Assembly: GCF_042653545.1 (NCBI RefSeq)
Contig: NZ_JBHSIS010000002.1
Location: 1,302,001-1,366,000 of the forward strand
DNA from: Actinophytocola glycyrrhizae
GTDB lineage: Bacteria > Actinomycetota > Actinomycetes > Mycobacteriales > Pseudonocardiaceae
DNA length: 64,000 nucleotides
Direction of reading: 5' to 3'
Positions 52,561-61,498 of the stretch are shown piece by piece (the stretch's first letter is position 1; the number at the start of each line of letters is the position of its first letter). Below the pieces are notes generated by a model. That model saw only the letters and a program-made list of their open reading frames with translations. It was not told the origin of the DNA and made no database searches. A program made the position numbers and the translations under genes.

Positions 52561-52969
52561 ATGAATCGCGCCATTTCCACGGTCTGGGTGATCGGTCTCG
52601 GCACCGCCGGATCGGCGATCGTCACCCTGTTGGCCCGCAACGGTGTCCGGGTGGTGGCGGTGGCCCCTGGCCGTGAGCATCGGGTTCGCGCCGCGCTGCA
52701 CGACGATGCCGACGCCATCGGTCGGGTCGAGTTCGCCGACGAGGTGGCCGACGTCGTGGACGCGGACCTCGTCGTCGAGGCACTGCCGGAACGGCTGGCC
52801 GGCACGTGCGCGTTGCCGGCCGAGGTGACCGGCCGCTGCCGGCCGGACACGATCTTCCTCACCACGGCCACCGGGCTGTCCGGTCACCGAGATCGCGTCG
52901 AGGTCCGGCCGGTGCAGCGGTCCGCTTGCCCCTGGACACGTAACGGATCCGCCGGACCGCCGACACCTC
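52561..52969 (+). pseudogene. Truncated 3-hydroxyacyl-CoA dehydrogenase
   Basis: ATG 52561 with GGGAAGG upstream opens a Rossmann fold VWVIGLGTAGSAIVTLLARN and continues with DVVDADLVVEALPERLA and PDTIFLTTATGLS, as in 3-hydroxybutyryl-CoA dehydrogenases, but family similarity ends near residue 115 (about 52905). The frame then runs on through the SARP gene in the wrong phase. About 170 C-terminal residues are lost. It lies beside an IS3 relic. Confidence 0.75.
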
Positions 52970-55894
52970 ATGGTGCGGTTCGGAATCCTGGGGCCTGTGC
53001 GGGTGCTGCGTGCCGATGCGCCGGTCGACGTCGGTGGGCCCAAGCAACGCGCGCTCCTGACGCTGTTCCTGGCCCGCCCCAACCAGGTGCTGACCGCCGG
53101 CTGGCTGGCCGAGACCCTCTGGGACGGCCGTCCGCCGGCCAGCGCGCACGTCACGCTCCGCACCTACGTCACCGGCCTGCGCCGCGCGCTCGAACCCGGC
53201 CGGGGCAGGCGAGCACACAGCGATCTCCTCCGCGGCCACCCCGGCGGCTACGAGTTCCACGTCGACCCGGACGCCATCGACGCGGTCCGCTTCGACCGGT
53301 TGACCGCGGCCGCGGCGGACGCCGACCCGGCGGAAGCCGAGCGGGTGTTCGCCGAGGCGCTCGCGCTGTGGCACGGCGATCCGCTGGCCAGCGCCGCCGG
53401 GCTCGCCGCGCTGCGTCCCGACGTCACCCGTCTCACCGAGGCCCGGCTCGCCGCCGTCGAAGGACGGCACGCCGCGGCGGTCGCCGCGGGCCGACACGAG
53501 AGCGTGCTGCCTGAGCTGCACCAGCACGTCGCGGCGCACCCGCAGCGCGAGCGGGCGCGGGCGACCCTGATGCTCGCGCTCTACCGCGCGGGCCGCCAGA
53601 CCGCCGCGCTCGAGGCGTACGCGGCCGGACACCGGCTCCTCACCACCGAGTTCGGGGTCGAACCCGGCCCGGAGCTGCGCGCACTGCACGAACAGGTCCT
53701 CACCCACACCGTCCCCGTCGCACGGCAAGCGCTGTTCGGCCGCGCCGTGGAACTGGCCCGGCTGACCGCGCTCCTGGACGACGCCACCCACGGCCAGGGC
53801 CGGGTCGTGACCATCGTCGGAGAGGCAGGTATCGGCAAGACCGGTCTCGCCTCGGCCGTCCGGGACCTGGCGCGGGCTCGGGGCGTGCCGGTGGTGTGGG
53901 CACGCTGCCCGGACCTCGGCAGGACACCACCGTTCTGGTTGTGGAACCAGGTCGTCCGCGCACTGTCCACACCGGACGAGGAGGCACCGGCGCTCGCCGT
54001 GTTCGCCGAGGACCGGCCCGCCGGGGCCACCGACGCCGCGACCCGCTTCCGAACCTACGACGCGGTGGCGGCGCTCGTGCGGGAGGCCGCGGCACCCACC
54101 GGGCTGGTCCTCGTGCTCGACGACCTCCACGCCGCCGATCCGGACTCCCTGCTGCTCCTGCGCTACCTCGCGCCCACCCTCGCGACCGCCCGCGTCCTCG
54201 TCGTCGCCACCTCCCGCCCGTACGACCACCTGCCCGCCGTGGTCGCCGCAGTCGCCGATCTGGTGCGCGTCCCCGGCGGCACACAGTTGCGGCCCGCAGG
54301 GCTCGACGCCGAGGCCGTGGCCGCCCTGGTCAGGACCGTCACGGGCGCACCACCGCCGCCCGGGCTGGTCGACCGGCTGGTCGCGCGCACCGGCGGCAAC
54401 CCGTTCTTCATCACCGAGGTCCTCGCGGCCGACCGCACTGGCACCGCGCTGCCGCCCGGCGTGCGCGACGCCATCCGCGCTCATCTGGACACGCTGCCCG
54501 GTCCGGCCCGCGCCTGCCTCGACCTGCTGGCCGTCGCGGGCGGTGAGCTGACGCCCGCGCTGTTCGACGACCCCGGCCACCTGACCGAGGCGTTCACGGC
54601 GAACCTGGTCACCGAGGTGGGCCACGGCGCCGTCCGCTTCCGGCACCCGCTGTTCGCGGAGGTCGTCTACGCCGCACTGCCCCCGGCGCGCCGCGCCGCA
54701 CTGCACGCGCGGCTCGCCGACCGCGCCGGCCTGACCAGCGCCGAACGCGCACACCACCACGACCGCGCGGGGCACGCCGAGGAGCACCTGAGCTGGACGC
54801 TGCGCGCCGCCGACGACGCCACCCGCCGCCTCGCCTACGAGGACGCGGTGTCGCACCTGGATCGCGCGGCGGATCGCCTCGCGCGTCTCGGCGACGCGGA
54901 GGGTGAGCTGGAGGTCCAGCTGCTGCGGATGTCCCTGCTGCAGGTCACCGCGGGCATCGGCAGCGACGAGGTGGCCGCCGCGGCCACACGCGCCCGGGCA
55001 CTGCTCCCCCAGGCGGGCCCCGATGTCGACCAGCGGCCCGCGTTGTGGGCGCTGGGCGAGGTCGCGTGCAACCACGCCGACTTCGCGCTGGCCGACGACC
55101 TGGCCGCCATGCTCTGCGCGGCGACCGGCGACGCCACCGGCCTGGTCGCGGTGGGCGGCCACTACCTGCGCGGAGTGGTCGCCTACTTCACCGGGCGGTT
55201 GGCGGCCGCCGAGTCCTTCCTCGGCACGGCTTCGGACATGCTCGCCGAGGCGGGCCCGGTCCCGCCCGCCCGCACGCCGACGTTGACCGTCCACCACTTC
55301 CGCGCCCTCGTCCGCTCCCTGCGCGGCGACCGCACCGGAGCCACGGCCGACCTGGCCCGGGTCCGCGCGGCCATGGACCCGCACGGCCGCGCCAACGCCG
55401 CGTTGTTCGCGGGCTGGGTCGCGCTGCAGGAGCGCGACGCGGACGCGGGTCTCGTCGCGGGCGCGCGCTGCCACGCGGTCGGGGTCGACGAGAACATGCC
55501 GCACTTCGTGCACACCGGCACGTTCTTCACCGAGTGGGCGGCGGTCCGCCGCGGCGACCGGGGCAGGCTGACGGCGATGCGGGTCGCGGGTGACGGGGTG
55601 TACCGGCTGGGTCTGCGCTCGACCCGCACGGTCACGGCGTCGGCCATGGCCGACGCGTACCTGGCGGCCGGCGACACCGCGACCGCGACCCGGCTGGCGG
55701 ACGAGGCGCTGACCTGGGCGGGCACCACGGGCGAGCAGGTGCTGGCCGCCGAACTGCACCGGATCCGCGGCGTCGCCACCCGCGACACCGCCGACCTGCG
55801 CGCGGCGACCGACCTGGCCGAGGCACAGGGCGCCCGCCTGCTGTCGGCGCGCGTGGCGGCCGACCTCAACAGGATCTCCACAGCAGCGGGCTGA
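52970..55894 (+). CDS. AfsR-type SARP regulator with ATPase and TPR domains
   Basis: A 974-aa large SARP. Domains: winged helix (1-~95; FGILGPVRVL, KQRALLTLFLARPNQVLTAG), BTAD (~96-245), AAA ATPase with Walker A GEAGIGKT near 284 and Walker B LVLVLDDLHAADPD near 383, then TPR-like helical repeats to the end. It lacks a C-terminal LuxR domain. Such regulators couple ATP binding to promoter activation. It sits 9 bp before a flavin hydroxylase gene and may control it. ATG 52970 abuts the degenerate end of the preceding pseudogene. Confidence 0.92.
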   Translation: MVRFGILGPVRVLRADAPVDVGGPKQRALLTLFLARPNQVLTAGWLAETLWDGRPPASAHVTLRTYVTGLRRALEPGRGRRAHSDLLRGHPGGYEFHVDPDAIDAVRFDRLTAAAADADPAEAERVFAEALALWHGDPLASAAGLAALRPDVTRLTEARLAAVEGRHAAAVAAGRHESVLPELHQHVAAHPQRERARATLMLALYRAGRQTAALEAYAAGHRLLTTEFGVEPGPELRALHEQVLTHTVPVARQALFGRAVELARLTALLDDATHGQGRVVTIVGEAGIGKTGLASAVRDLARARGVPVVWARCPDLGRTPPFWLWNQVVRALSTPDEEAPALAVFAEDRPAGATDAATRFRTYDAVAALVREAAAPTGLVLVLDDLHAADPDSLLLLRYLAPTLATARVLVVATSRPYDHLPAVVAAVADLVRVPGGTQLRPAGLDAEAVAALVRTVTGAPPPPGLVDRLVARTGGNPFFITEVLAADRTGTALPPGVRDAIRAHLDTLPGPARACLDLLAVAGGELTPALFDDPGHLTEAFTANLVTEVGHGAVRFRHPLFAEVVYAALPPARRAALHARLADRAGLTSAERAHHHDRAGHAEEHLSWTLRAADDATRRLAYEDAVSHLDRAADRLARLGDAEGELEVQLLRMSLLQVTAGIGSDEVAAAATRARALLPQAGPDVDQRPALWALGEVACNHADFALADDLAAMLCAATGDATGLVAVGGHYLRGVVAYFTGRLAAAESFLGTASDMLAEAGPVPPARTPTLTVHHFRALVRSLRGDRTGATADLARVRAAMDPHGRANAALFAGWVALQERDADAGLVAGARCHAVGVDENMPHFVHTGTFFTEWAAVRRGDRGRLTAMRVAGDGVYRLGLRSTRTVTASAMADAYLAAGDTATATRLADEALTWAGTTGEQVLAAELHRIRGVATRDTADLRAATDLAEAQGARLLSARVAADLNRISTAAG

Positions 55895-55903
55895 ACTGGC
55901 GGC

Positions 55904-57463
55904 ATGCACACGGAAGACGTTGAAGTACTGGTGGTCGGCTGCGGTCCGGTCGGCGCGCTGACCGCGAACCTGCTGGGGACACGCGGCGTGCGGACGCTGG
56001 TCGTGGAGAGCAGCACCGCACCGCACGGGCAGCCGAGGGCGTTCTCGTGCGACGACGAGGCCCTGCGGATCTACCAGCAGGCGGGCCTGCGTGACGAGGT
56101 CGTCGCCGACATGCACATCCCGTCGGTCGCCGAGTACGTGAACGCGAAGGGCGAGGTGTTCGCCCGCATCGCGCTCGACGAGATCGACTTCGGTCTCGGC
56201 GCCCGCCCGCTGTACTTCTTCGACCAGCCGAGGCTGGAGGCGACGCTGCGCGCGGGCCTGGACCGGTTCGCGCACGTCACCCTGCGCACCGGCGTGACCA
56301 TGGCGGCGATGTCCCAGGGCGCGTCGAACGTGACGGCCGTGCTGCGCGACCGGGAGACCGGTGCGGAGACCAGGGTCCGCGCGCGGTACGTGCTGGGCTG
56401 CGACGGCGCTCGCAGCACGACCCGGCGCGCGGTCGGCACACCGCTTTCCGGCTCGTCCTACGCGGAACAGTGGCTGGCGGTGTCGGGCACGGTGCCGCCG
56501 GACGCGGTACGCGTGGCCCGCACACGCTTCGTGTGCGACTGGCGCCGCCCGGCGTTCGTGTCGCCGGGCGCGCACGGCACGTACCGCCTCGAGTTCATGC
56601 TGCACGACGGCGAGGACCCCGCCACGATGGACGTCGCGGCGCTCGTCGCACCCTACGTGGACCCCGACCGGTTCACGGTCACCCGGTCGAGCGGCTACAC
56701 GTTCCACCAGCTGGTCGCGGCGCGGTGGCGAGCCGGCCGGGTGTTCCTCCTCGGCGACGCCGCGCACCAGATGCCGCCGTTCCTCGGCCAGGGCCTGTGC
56801 AGCGGCCTGCGCGACGCGGCGAACCTGGTGTGGAAACTCGCGCTGGTGCTGGCGGGTGACGCCGACGAGGGCCTGCTCGACAGCTACGAGGCGGAACGCC
56901 GTCCGCACACCGAGGAGATGGCGGCCACCAGCGTGCGGATGGGCCACGTCTTCCTGGTGCGCAACCGGTTCGCGGCGGCTGCCCGTGACCTGGTGCTGAC
57001 CGCGGTCCAGCGCGTCCCGCGCGTCCGCCGGTTCATCAGCCACTTCGAGTTCAAACCACTCCCCGCCCACCGCGAAGGCCTCATGGCAGGCGGCCGCGGC
57101 GAGGGCGTGCTCGGCACGATGTTCCCGCAGCCGACGATCGCGGGCAGACCGCTGGACGACCTGCTCGGCCCGGGGTTCGCCGTCCTCGGCCCGGACGTCA
57201 CCGCCGGAACGGTCAAGTCGTGGGCGGGCCCGCCCGCGACCTTCCACCGCGTGTCCCCGGCCCCGACGAGAAGCGACGAGGTCGCCGAACTGGTGGACGA
57301 GTCCCTGGCGGCGTGGTTCGCCAGGCACCGCGTCGGCATGGTCGTCCTGCGCCCGGACCGCTTCGTGTACGCGACGTCGGTGTCCGACGTGTCCGTCCCG
57401 CTGATCACCTGTTCGCACCGGCCCAGCGAGGCGTCCCGGCACGGACATCCTGCCCAGGGCTGA
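55904..57463 (+). CDS. FAD-dependent aromatic hydroxylase (MhpA-like)
   Basis: A 519-aa group A flavoprotein monooxygenase, close in layout to 3-(3-hydroxyphenyl)propionate hydroxylase: FAD fold VLVVGCGPVGALTANLLG (residues 8-25), DG motif VLGCDGARSTTRRAVG, and second FAD motif LLGDAAHQMPPFLGQGLCSG with the PPF.GQG block of the MhpA subgroup. It hydroxylates a phenolic ring using NAD(P)H and O2. No ring-cleavage dioxygenase is adjacent. It follows the AfsR-type gene after 9 bp in the same direction. Confidence 0.92.
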   Translation: MHTEDVEVLVVGCGPVGALTANLLGTRGVRTLVVESSTAPHGQPRAFSCDDEALRIYQQAGLRDEVVADMHIPSVAEYVNAKGEVFARIALDEIDFGLGARPLYFFDQPRLEATLRAGLDRFAHVTLRTGVTMAAMSQGASNVTAVLRDRETGAETRVRARYVLGCDGARSTTRRAVGTPLSGSSYAEQWLAVSGTVPPDAVRVARTRFVCDWRRPAFVSPGAHGTYRLEFMLHDGEDPATMDVAALVAPYVDPDRFTVTRSSGYTFHQLVAARWRAGRVFLLGDAAHQMPPFLGQGLCSGLRDAANLVWKLALVLAGDADEGLLDSYEAERRPHTEEMAATSVRMGHVFLVRNRFAAAARDLVLTAVQRVPRVRRFISHFEFKPLPAHREGLMAGGRGEGVLGTMFPQPTIAGRPLDDLLGPGFAVLGPDVTAGTVKSWAGPPATFHRVSPAPTRSDEVAELVDESLAAWFARHRVGMVVLRPDRFVYATSVSDVSVPLITCSHRPSEASRHGHPAQG

Positions 57464-57689
57464 CCGAACCCGTAACCCAGGGGTGCACGAGAACCGTCCT
57501 CCGGCGCCGGGACACTGGATGCCCCCGGGGGCGGGCATCGCGTCGCCACGTGGGTGGAGCCCGCCATGTGGCACCGGCGAGGTAGTTGCCGGGGACACGT
57601 ACTCGTCGCCGGTCGCCGCACAGCGTAGTGGACGCTGTGCGTGATCTCGGCCAGGCGGCGTTCGGTGTGATGCCCCTGTGTGTCCCGGT

Positions 57690-58035
57690 TCATGCGAGGG
57701 CGGCGCCGGCGTCGAGGAGCTGGGTGGTGCCGGTCAGGAAGCCGGACTCGTCGGACGCGAGGAACACCGCCAGGTGACCGACGTCCTCCGGGGTGCCGAA
57801 CCGGCCCGGGTGAGGCGTTCGACTCGTGCAGGCTGATCCGCACCCCGACGGGGACCCGGTGGGCGCCGCGCCGCGGACGGCGGCCAGCGCCTCCATCATG
57901 AAACGCATCCGGTTCTCGAACGACCCGCCGTAGGCGTCCTCGCGGTGGTTGGACAGCGGGGCGGGCGTAGGCCCGGCCGAGGCCCGCGCCCGCCCCCGCC
58001 ACCACGATCACCTTGCCGGACGACGTGTTCGCCAT
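57690..58035 (-). pseudogene. Mosaic pseudogene: SDR start, old-yellow-enzyme piece, SDR end
   Basis: From ATG 58035 (behind GAGGAGG) the frame gives an SDR N terminus, MANTSSGKVIVVAGAGAGLG. It then switches to an old-yellow-enzyme segment, PLSNHREDAYGGSFENRMRF, and after a frameshift VPVGVRISLHES. It ends with an SDR C terminus, GRFGTPEDVGHLAVFLASDE, stopping at 57690. At least two deletions fused remains of two different oxidoreductase genes. No functional product is expected. Confidence 0.75.
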
Positions 58036-58089
58036 GGGCACCTCCTCGGGGTGTGCCCAGAGCGTCGCCGCACACTGTCTACACGCGCT

Positions 58090-59010
58090 CTACGCGTCCG
58101 GCCCCGGCCCCGGCTCCGGCGGGAACCCACCCGCGCGCAGCAGGGCGCTCGGCAGCCGGGTGGCGAGCCGTTCCTCCAGCCAGCCGGCGGCGGCGACCGT
58201 CTCCGCCAGGTCGAGGCCGGTGGGCACACCGCTGCGCTCGAACAGGTACACGAGGTCCTCGGTCGCGACGTTGCCGGTCGCGGCGGGCGCGAACGGGCAG
58301 CCGCCCGCGCCGCCGATGCTGGCATCCAGTGTGGACACGCCCGCGGCCACGGCGGCGACCGCGTTCGCGACGCCAGTGTGCCGGGTGTCGTGCAGGTGCA
58401 GTCGCAGCGGCAGCTCCGTGCCCGCCACGTCCCTGGCGAGCGTGAGGCGTTCGGTCACGTGCGCGGGCACCGCGACGCCGATGGTGTCGGCCAGCGCCAG
58501 CTCGTCCGGGCCCGCGTCGACGACGCGGCCGAGCACCTCCCGCAGCCTGGCCACCGGCACCTCGCCCTCGAACGGGCAGCCGAACGACGCACCGATCGTG
58601 ACGGTGGTGAACGCACCGGCTGCACGTGCCGCACCGACCAGCCCGGCGGCGGTCTCGCACGCCTGCGCGGTGGTCATCCCCTGGTTGCGGCCGCAGAAGG
58701 TGTCGGTGGCCACGACCACGACGTCGATCTCGTCGACCCCGGCCGCGAGTGCGCGCTCCAGGCCGCGGGCGTTCATCACCAGTCCCGCGTACCGGACCCC
58801 GTCGTGCCGGGGCAGCGCGGCCATGAGTTCGTCCGCGTCCGCCATCTGCGGCACTCGTCTCGGGTTGACGAAGCTCGTCACCTCGATCCGTCTCGCCCCG
58901 GCGCGGACCGCACGTTCGACCAGCTCGACCTTGTCCTGTGTGGACAATACGGTCTTCTCGTTCTGCAGCCCGTCGCGGGGCGACATCTCGACGATCTCGA
59001 CCCCGTTCAC
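58090..59010 (-). CDS. HMG-CoA lyase-type enzyme
   Basis: A 306-aa DRE-TIM metallolyase of the hydroxymethylglutaryl-CoA lyase branch: VEMSPRDGLQNEKTVLSTQD at the start, DTFCGRNQGMTTAQ, LHLHDTRHTGVANA for metal binding and the lyase signature ASIGGAGGCPFAPAATGNVA with the catalytic Cys. GTG 59010 overlaps the upstream gene's stop. Last gene of a leftward operon with a CoA-transferase, so cleavage of a 3-hydroxy-3-methyl-acyl-CoA made from a catabolic acid is likely; the exact substrate may differ from HMG-CoA. Confidence 0.92.
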   Translation of the reverse strand: MNGVEIVEMSPRDGLQNEKTVLSTQDKVELVERAVRAGARRIEVTSFVNPRRVPQMADADELMAALPRHDGVRYAGLVMNARGLERALAAGVDEIDVVVVATDTFCGRNQGMTTAQACETAAGLVGAARAAGAFTTVTIGASFGCPFEGEVPVARLREVLGRVVDAGPDELALADTIGVAVPAHVTERLTLARDVAGTELPLRLHLHDTRHTGVANAVAAVAAGVSTLDASIGGAGGCPFAPAATGNVATEDLVYLFERSGVPTGLDLAETVAAAGWLEERLATRLPSALLRAGGFPPEPGPGPDA

Positions 59011-59621
59011 GCCTGCTCTCCCAGATAGGCCACCGCGTCCGCCTCGTCGACCACCTCGGCGTACTTGGCCTGCAGGTCGTACAGGTTCGACTCCTGCGTC
59101 CGCTCGGTGCGGTCGCCGACGGCCTCGCGCACCACCAGCGGCACGAAGCCGTGCTGGATCGCGTCGACCGCACTCGCCCGGACGCAACCGCTCGTGCTCA
59201 CGCCGACGAGGACCACGGTGTCCACGCCCTGCGCCAGCAGCGTCGAGGCCAGCGTGGTGCCGAAGAACGCGCTCGCGTACTGCTTCACCAGCACCAGTTC
59301 ACCGGCGGCTGGGGCGACCTCTGGCATCAGCTCACCCAGCGGACCGCCACCGTCGAACAGGTGCCGCAACGCGGGCACCTTGCGGACGAACACGCCGCCG
59401 TCGACCCCGCCCGGCCCGAACGCGACGCGGGTGTGCAGCACCGGCACCCCGTGTGCCCTGGCCGCGGCGAGCACCCGCGCCGCCGCGTCAAGACAGTCGC
59501 GGGAGGGCAGGCACAGCGGGCTGTCCGCGTCGAAGTAGGCGCGCATCAGGTCGATCGCGATCACCGCGGGCCGACGGCCGGGGATGAGCCGGCCGTCGAA
59601 CCCCTCGTCGATGTCCACCAC
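59007..59621 (-). CDS. Isochorismatase-fold cysteine hydrolase
   Basis: A 204-aa protein with the isochorismatase/N-carbamoylsarcosine amidase triad: Asp in VIAIDLMRAYFD, Lys in LVLVKQYASAFFGT and Cys in VGVSTSGCVRASAVDA. Such enzymes cleave amides such as carbamoylsarcosine, maleamate or nicotinamide. Next to hydantoinase-type subunits an N-carbamoyl-amino-acid amidase role is attractive. GTG 59621 is used (GTG 59618 is equally possible). Overlaps the lyase gene by 4 bases. Confidence 0.88.
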   Translation of the reverse strand: MVDIDEGFDGRLIPGRRPAVIAIDLMRAYFDADSPLCLPSRDCLDAAARVLAAARAHGVPVLHTRVAFGPGGVDGGVFVRKVPALRHLFDGGGPLGELMPEVAPAAGELVLVKQYASAFFGTTLASTLLAQGVDTVVLVGVSTSGCVRASAVDAIQHGFVPLVVREAVGDRTERTQESNLYDLQAKYAEVVDEADAVAYLGEQA

Positions 59622-59625
59622 GGTG

Positions 59626-61497
59626 TCAGCTCGCGATCGGCGGCAGCGGCGCGGGCAGCCCGGTCTCCTCGAGCGCGCGTTCGAGGATCGTCGCGAGTTC
59701 CGGGCCGCGGTTGAAGATGGGCAGCGTTTCTGGCCGGCCCGCGCGCAGTTCGGCGCGCAACGCCTCGGTCGCGGCCGTGTCGACCACGCCGTGCTCGTCG
59801 CACACCACGCCGTAGCGCCGCGCGCCGTCGACCCCCACCAGCCCTCGGCGCACCTCGAGGGCCACCAGTTCGGGCTCGCGCAGGAGCGGGTCGCCCCAGC
59901 CGCCGCCACCCCAGGTCACGAAGTGCAGCAGGTCGCCCGCCTTGACCGGCACGTCGTGCACCTTGCTGCCGAGGATCTCGGTGGTGCCGTCGGCCCGTTC
60001 GAGCCACTTGCGGCCCCGCGCGCCCGGGTCGCCGCCGTTGACGCCCCACGGGTAGGTCAGCCACCGGTCGTCGTGGATGGCGATGGTGCCTGGCTCGAGG
60101 AACCGGTAGGCCACGTCGACGCCGTTGCCGCCGCGGTGCAGTCCCGCGCCACCGGTGTCGGTCACGGTCTCCCAGCGCTCGATCCGCAGCGGGTAGTAGG
60201 ACTCCAGGTACTCGCACGGGATGTTCACGAACGACGGCCACAGCGAGTGCCCGTCCGGCCCGTCGCCGAGCGGGCGGCCGGGAATGCCGCCGAACCCGAT
60301 CGAGTAGAGCTGGAACCACTCCCCCTTTCGCTCACCCTGGCTGTAGTTGCCGGAGTACATGAAGTGCGGCGAGGACGAGAACCCCGCCGCGTTCAGCAGG
60401 TCCGGGTTGGTCTGCCCGAGCAGCCCGCCGAACAGGTCGAAGACCCGGCCGATGCCGTGGTTGCGGGCGTTGAGCGCGGCGGGGAACTTCGGCTTCCAGA
60501 ACGATTCCTCGGGGATCTTCACGTCCACCAGCGGGTAGAACCCGTCGTTCCAGAGGATCTGCGGGTCCGCGACGGTGATCATGTAGATCCCGAAGAACAT
60601 CCGGATCAGGTTCTCGTTGATGAAGTAGTTGATCGGCCCCTGCGCCTGCGGGCTGCTGCCGGACAGGTCGAGCAGCACCTTCTCACCGGTGCGGGTCAGG
60701 CTCATCTTCAGCTCGTACGGGCCGTAGCCGAGGCCGTCGTCGCAGATGTAGTCGGTGAACGAGATGGTCTCCCCGTCCTTGAACACCGCCTGCAGCAGGA
60801 CCTTCATCGCCCGGTAGTTGCGGTCCAGCAACGCGTCGAGCGCCGAGTTGTAGGTGTCGGCCCCGAACCGCGCGCACATCTCCTGCACGCGACGCGCGGC
60901 GGTGCGGCAGGCGGCGACGATGCCGTTGAGGTCGGCCCGGTTCCAGTCGGGCTTGCGGACCTGGTTGAGGATGATCCGCAACGCGTCGTCGTCGAGCACG
61001 CCCTTCTTGTAGAGCTTGAAGGGCGGGATCACCACGCCCTCCTCGTAGATGGTGCGCGCGTCGGTCGGCATGGACGCCGGTGTCTTGCCGCCCACGTCGG
61101 ACATGTGCCCGAACATCGCCGACCAGCCCACGATCCGGCCCTCGAAGAAGATGGGGATCACCACGAGCCAGTCGTTCGCGTGGCTGATCGCCGCGCCGCA
61201 CGAGTACGGGTCCGACGTGAGCAGCACGTCGCCCTCCTCGATGTCCTGGTCGAAGTTCTCCAGGAAGTCCGGAATGGACAGTCCGAACTGGCCGACTACC
61301 ATCTTGCCGTCCCGGTTGGCGATCAGCGGGAACTCGTCGTGCTGCTCGCGGATGCCCGGGGACAGGGCGGTCCGGAACAGCACCTCGTCCATCTCGTAGC
61401 GGGCGTTGCGCAGCCCGTTCTCGACGAGGTCGAGGGTGATCACGTCCACGTCCACCGCACGCAGCGGCTCGGTCGCGGTCTCGATGAGGCGGGCCAT
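59626..61497 (-). CDS. hyuB: Hydantoinase B/oxoprolinase-type subunit
   Basis: A 623-aa HyuB family protein, usual length. Blocks include FRTALSPGIREQHDEFPLIA, SDPYSCGAAISHANDW, HMSDVGGKTPASMPTD and the C-terminal THDDRW-like AIHDDRWLTYPWGVNGG with FVTWGGGGWGDPL. With HyuA it forms an ATP-dependent enzyme acting on N-methylhydantoin, 5-oxoproline or similar cyclic amides, or, in a related branch, a carboxylase. ATG 61497 begins 2 bases before the hyuA stop region ends, so the two are coupled. Confidence 0.93.
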   Translation of the reverse strand: MARLIETATEPLRAVDVDVITLDLVENGLRNARYEMDEVLFRTALSPGIREQHDEFPLIANRDGKMVVGQFGLSIPDFLENFDQDIEEGDVLLTSDPYSCGAAISHANDWLVVIPIFFEGRIVGWSAMFGHMSDVGGKTPASMPTDARTIYEEGVVIPPFKLYKKGVLDDDALRIILNQVRKPDWNRADLNGIVAACRTAARRVQEMCARFGADTYNSALDALLDRNYRAMKVLLQAVFKDGETISFTDYICDDGLGYGPYELKMSLTRTGEKVLLDLSGSSPQAQGPINYFINENLIRMFFGIYMITVADPQILWNDGFYPLVDVKIPEESFWKPKFPAALNARNHGIGRVFDLFGGLLGQTNPDLLNAAGFSSSPHFMYSGNYSQGERKGEWFQLYSIGFGGIPGRPLGDGPDGHSLWPSFVNIPCEYLESYYPLRIERWETVTDTGGAGLHRGGNGVDVAYRFLEPGTIAIHDDRWLTYPWGVNGGDPGARGRKWLERADGTTEILGSKVHDVPVKAGDLLHFVTWGGGGWGDPLLREPELVALEVRRGLVGVDGARRYGVVCDEHGVVDTAATEALRAELRAGRPETLPIFNRGPELATILERALEETGLPAPLPPIAS

Positions 61498-61498
61498 G

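Noticed and set aside
52859..57598. Very long minus-strand open frame (about 1580 codons) opposite the AfsR and MhpA-like genes
   Set aside because: It is a shadow frame in high-GC DNA; the plus strand carries complete, domain-bearing proteins in the same place and the minus translation is Arg/Gly/Ala-rich without a domain.
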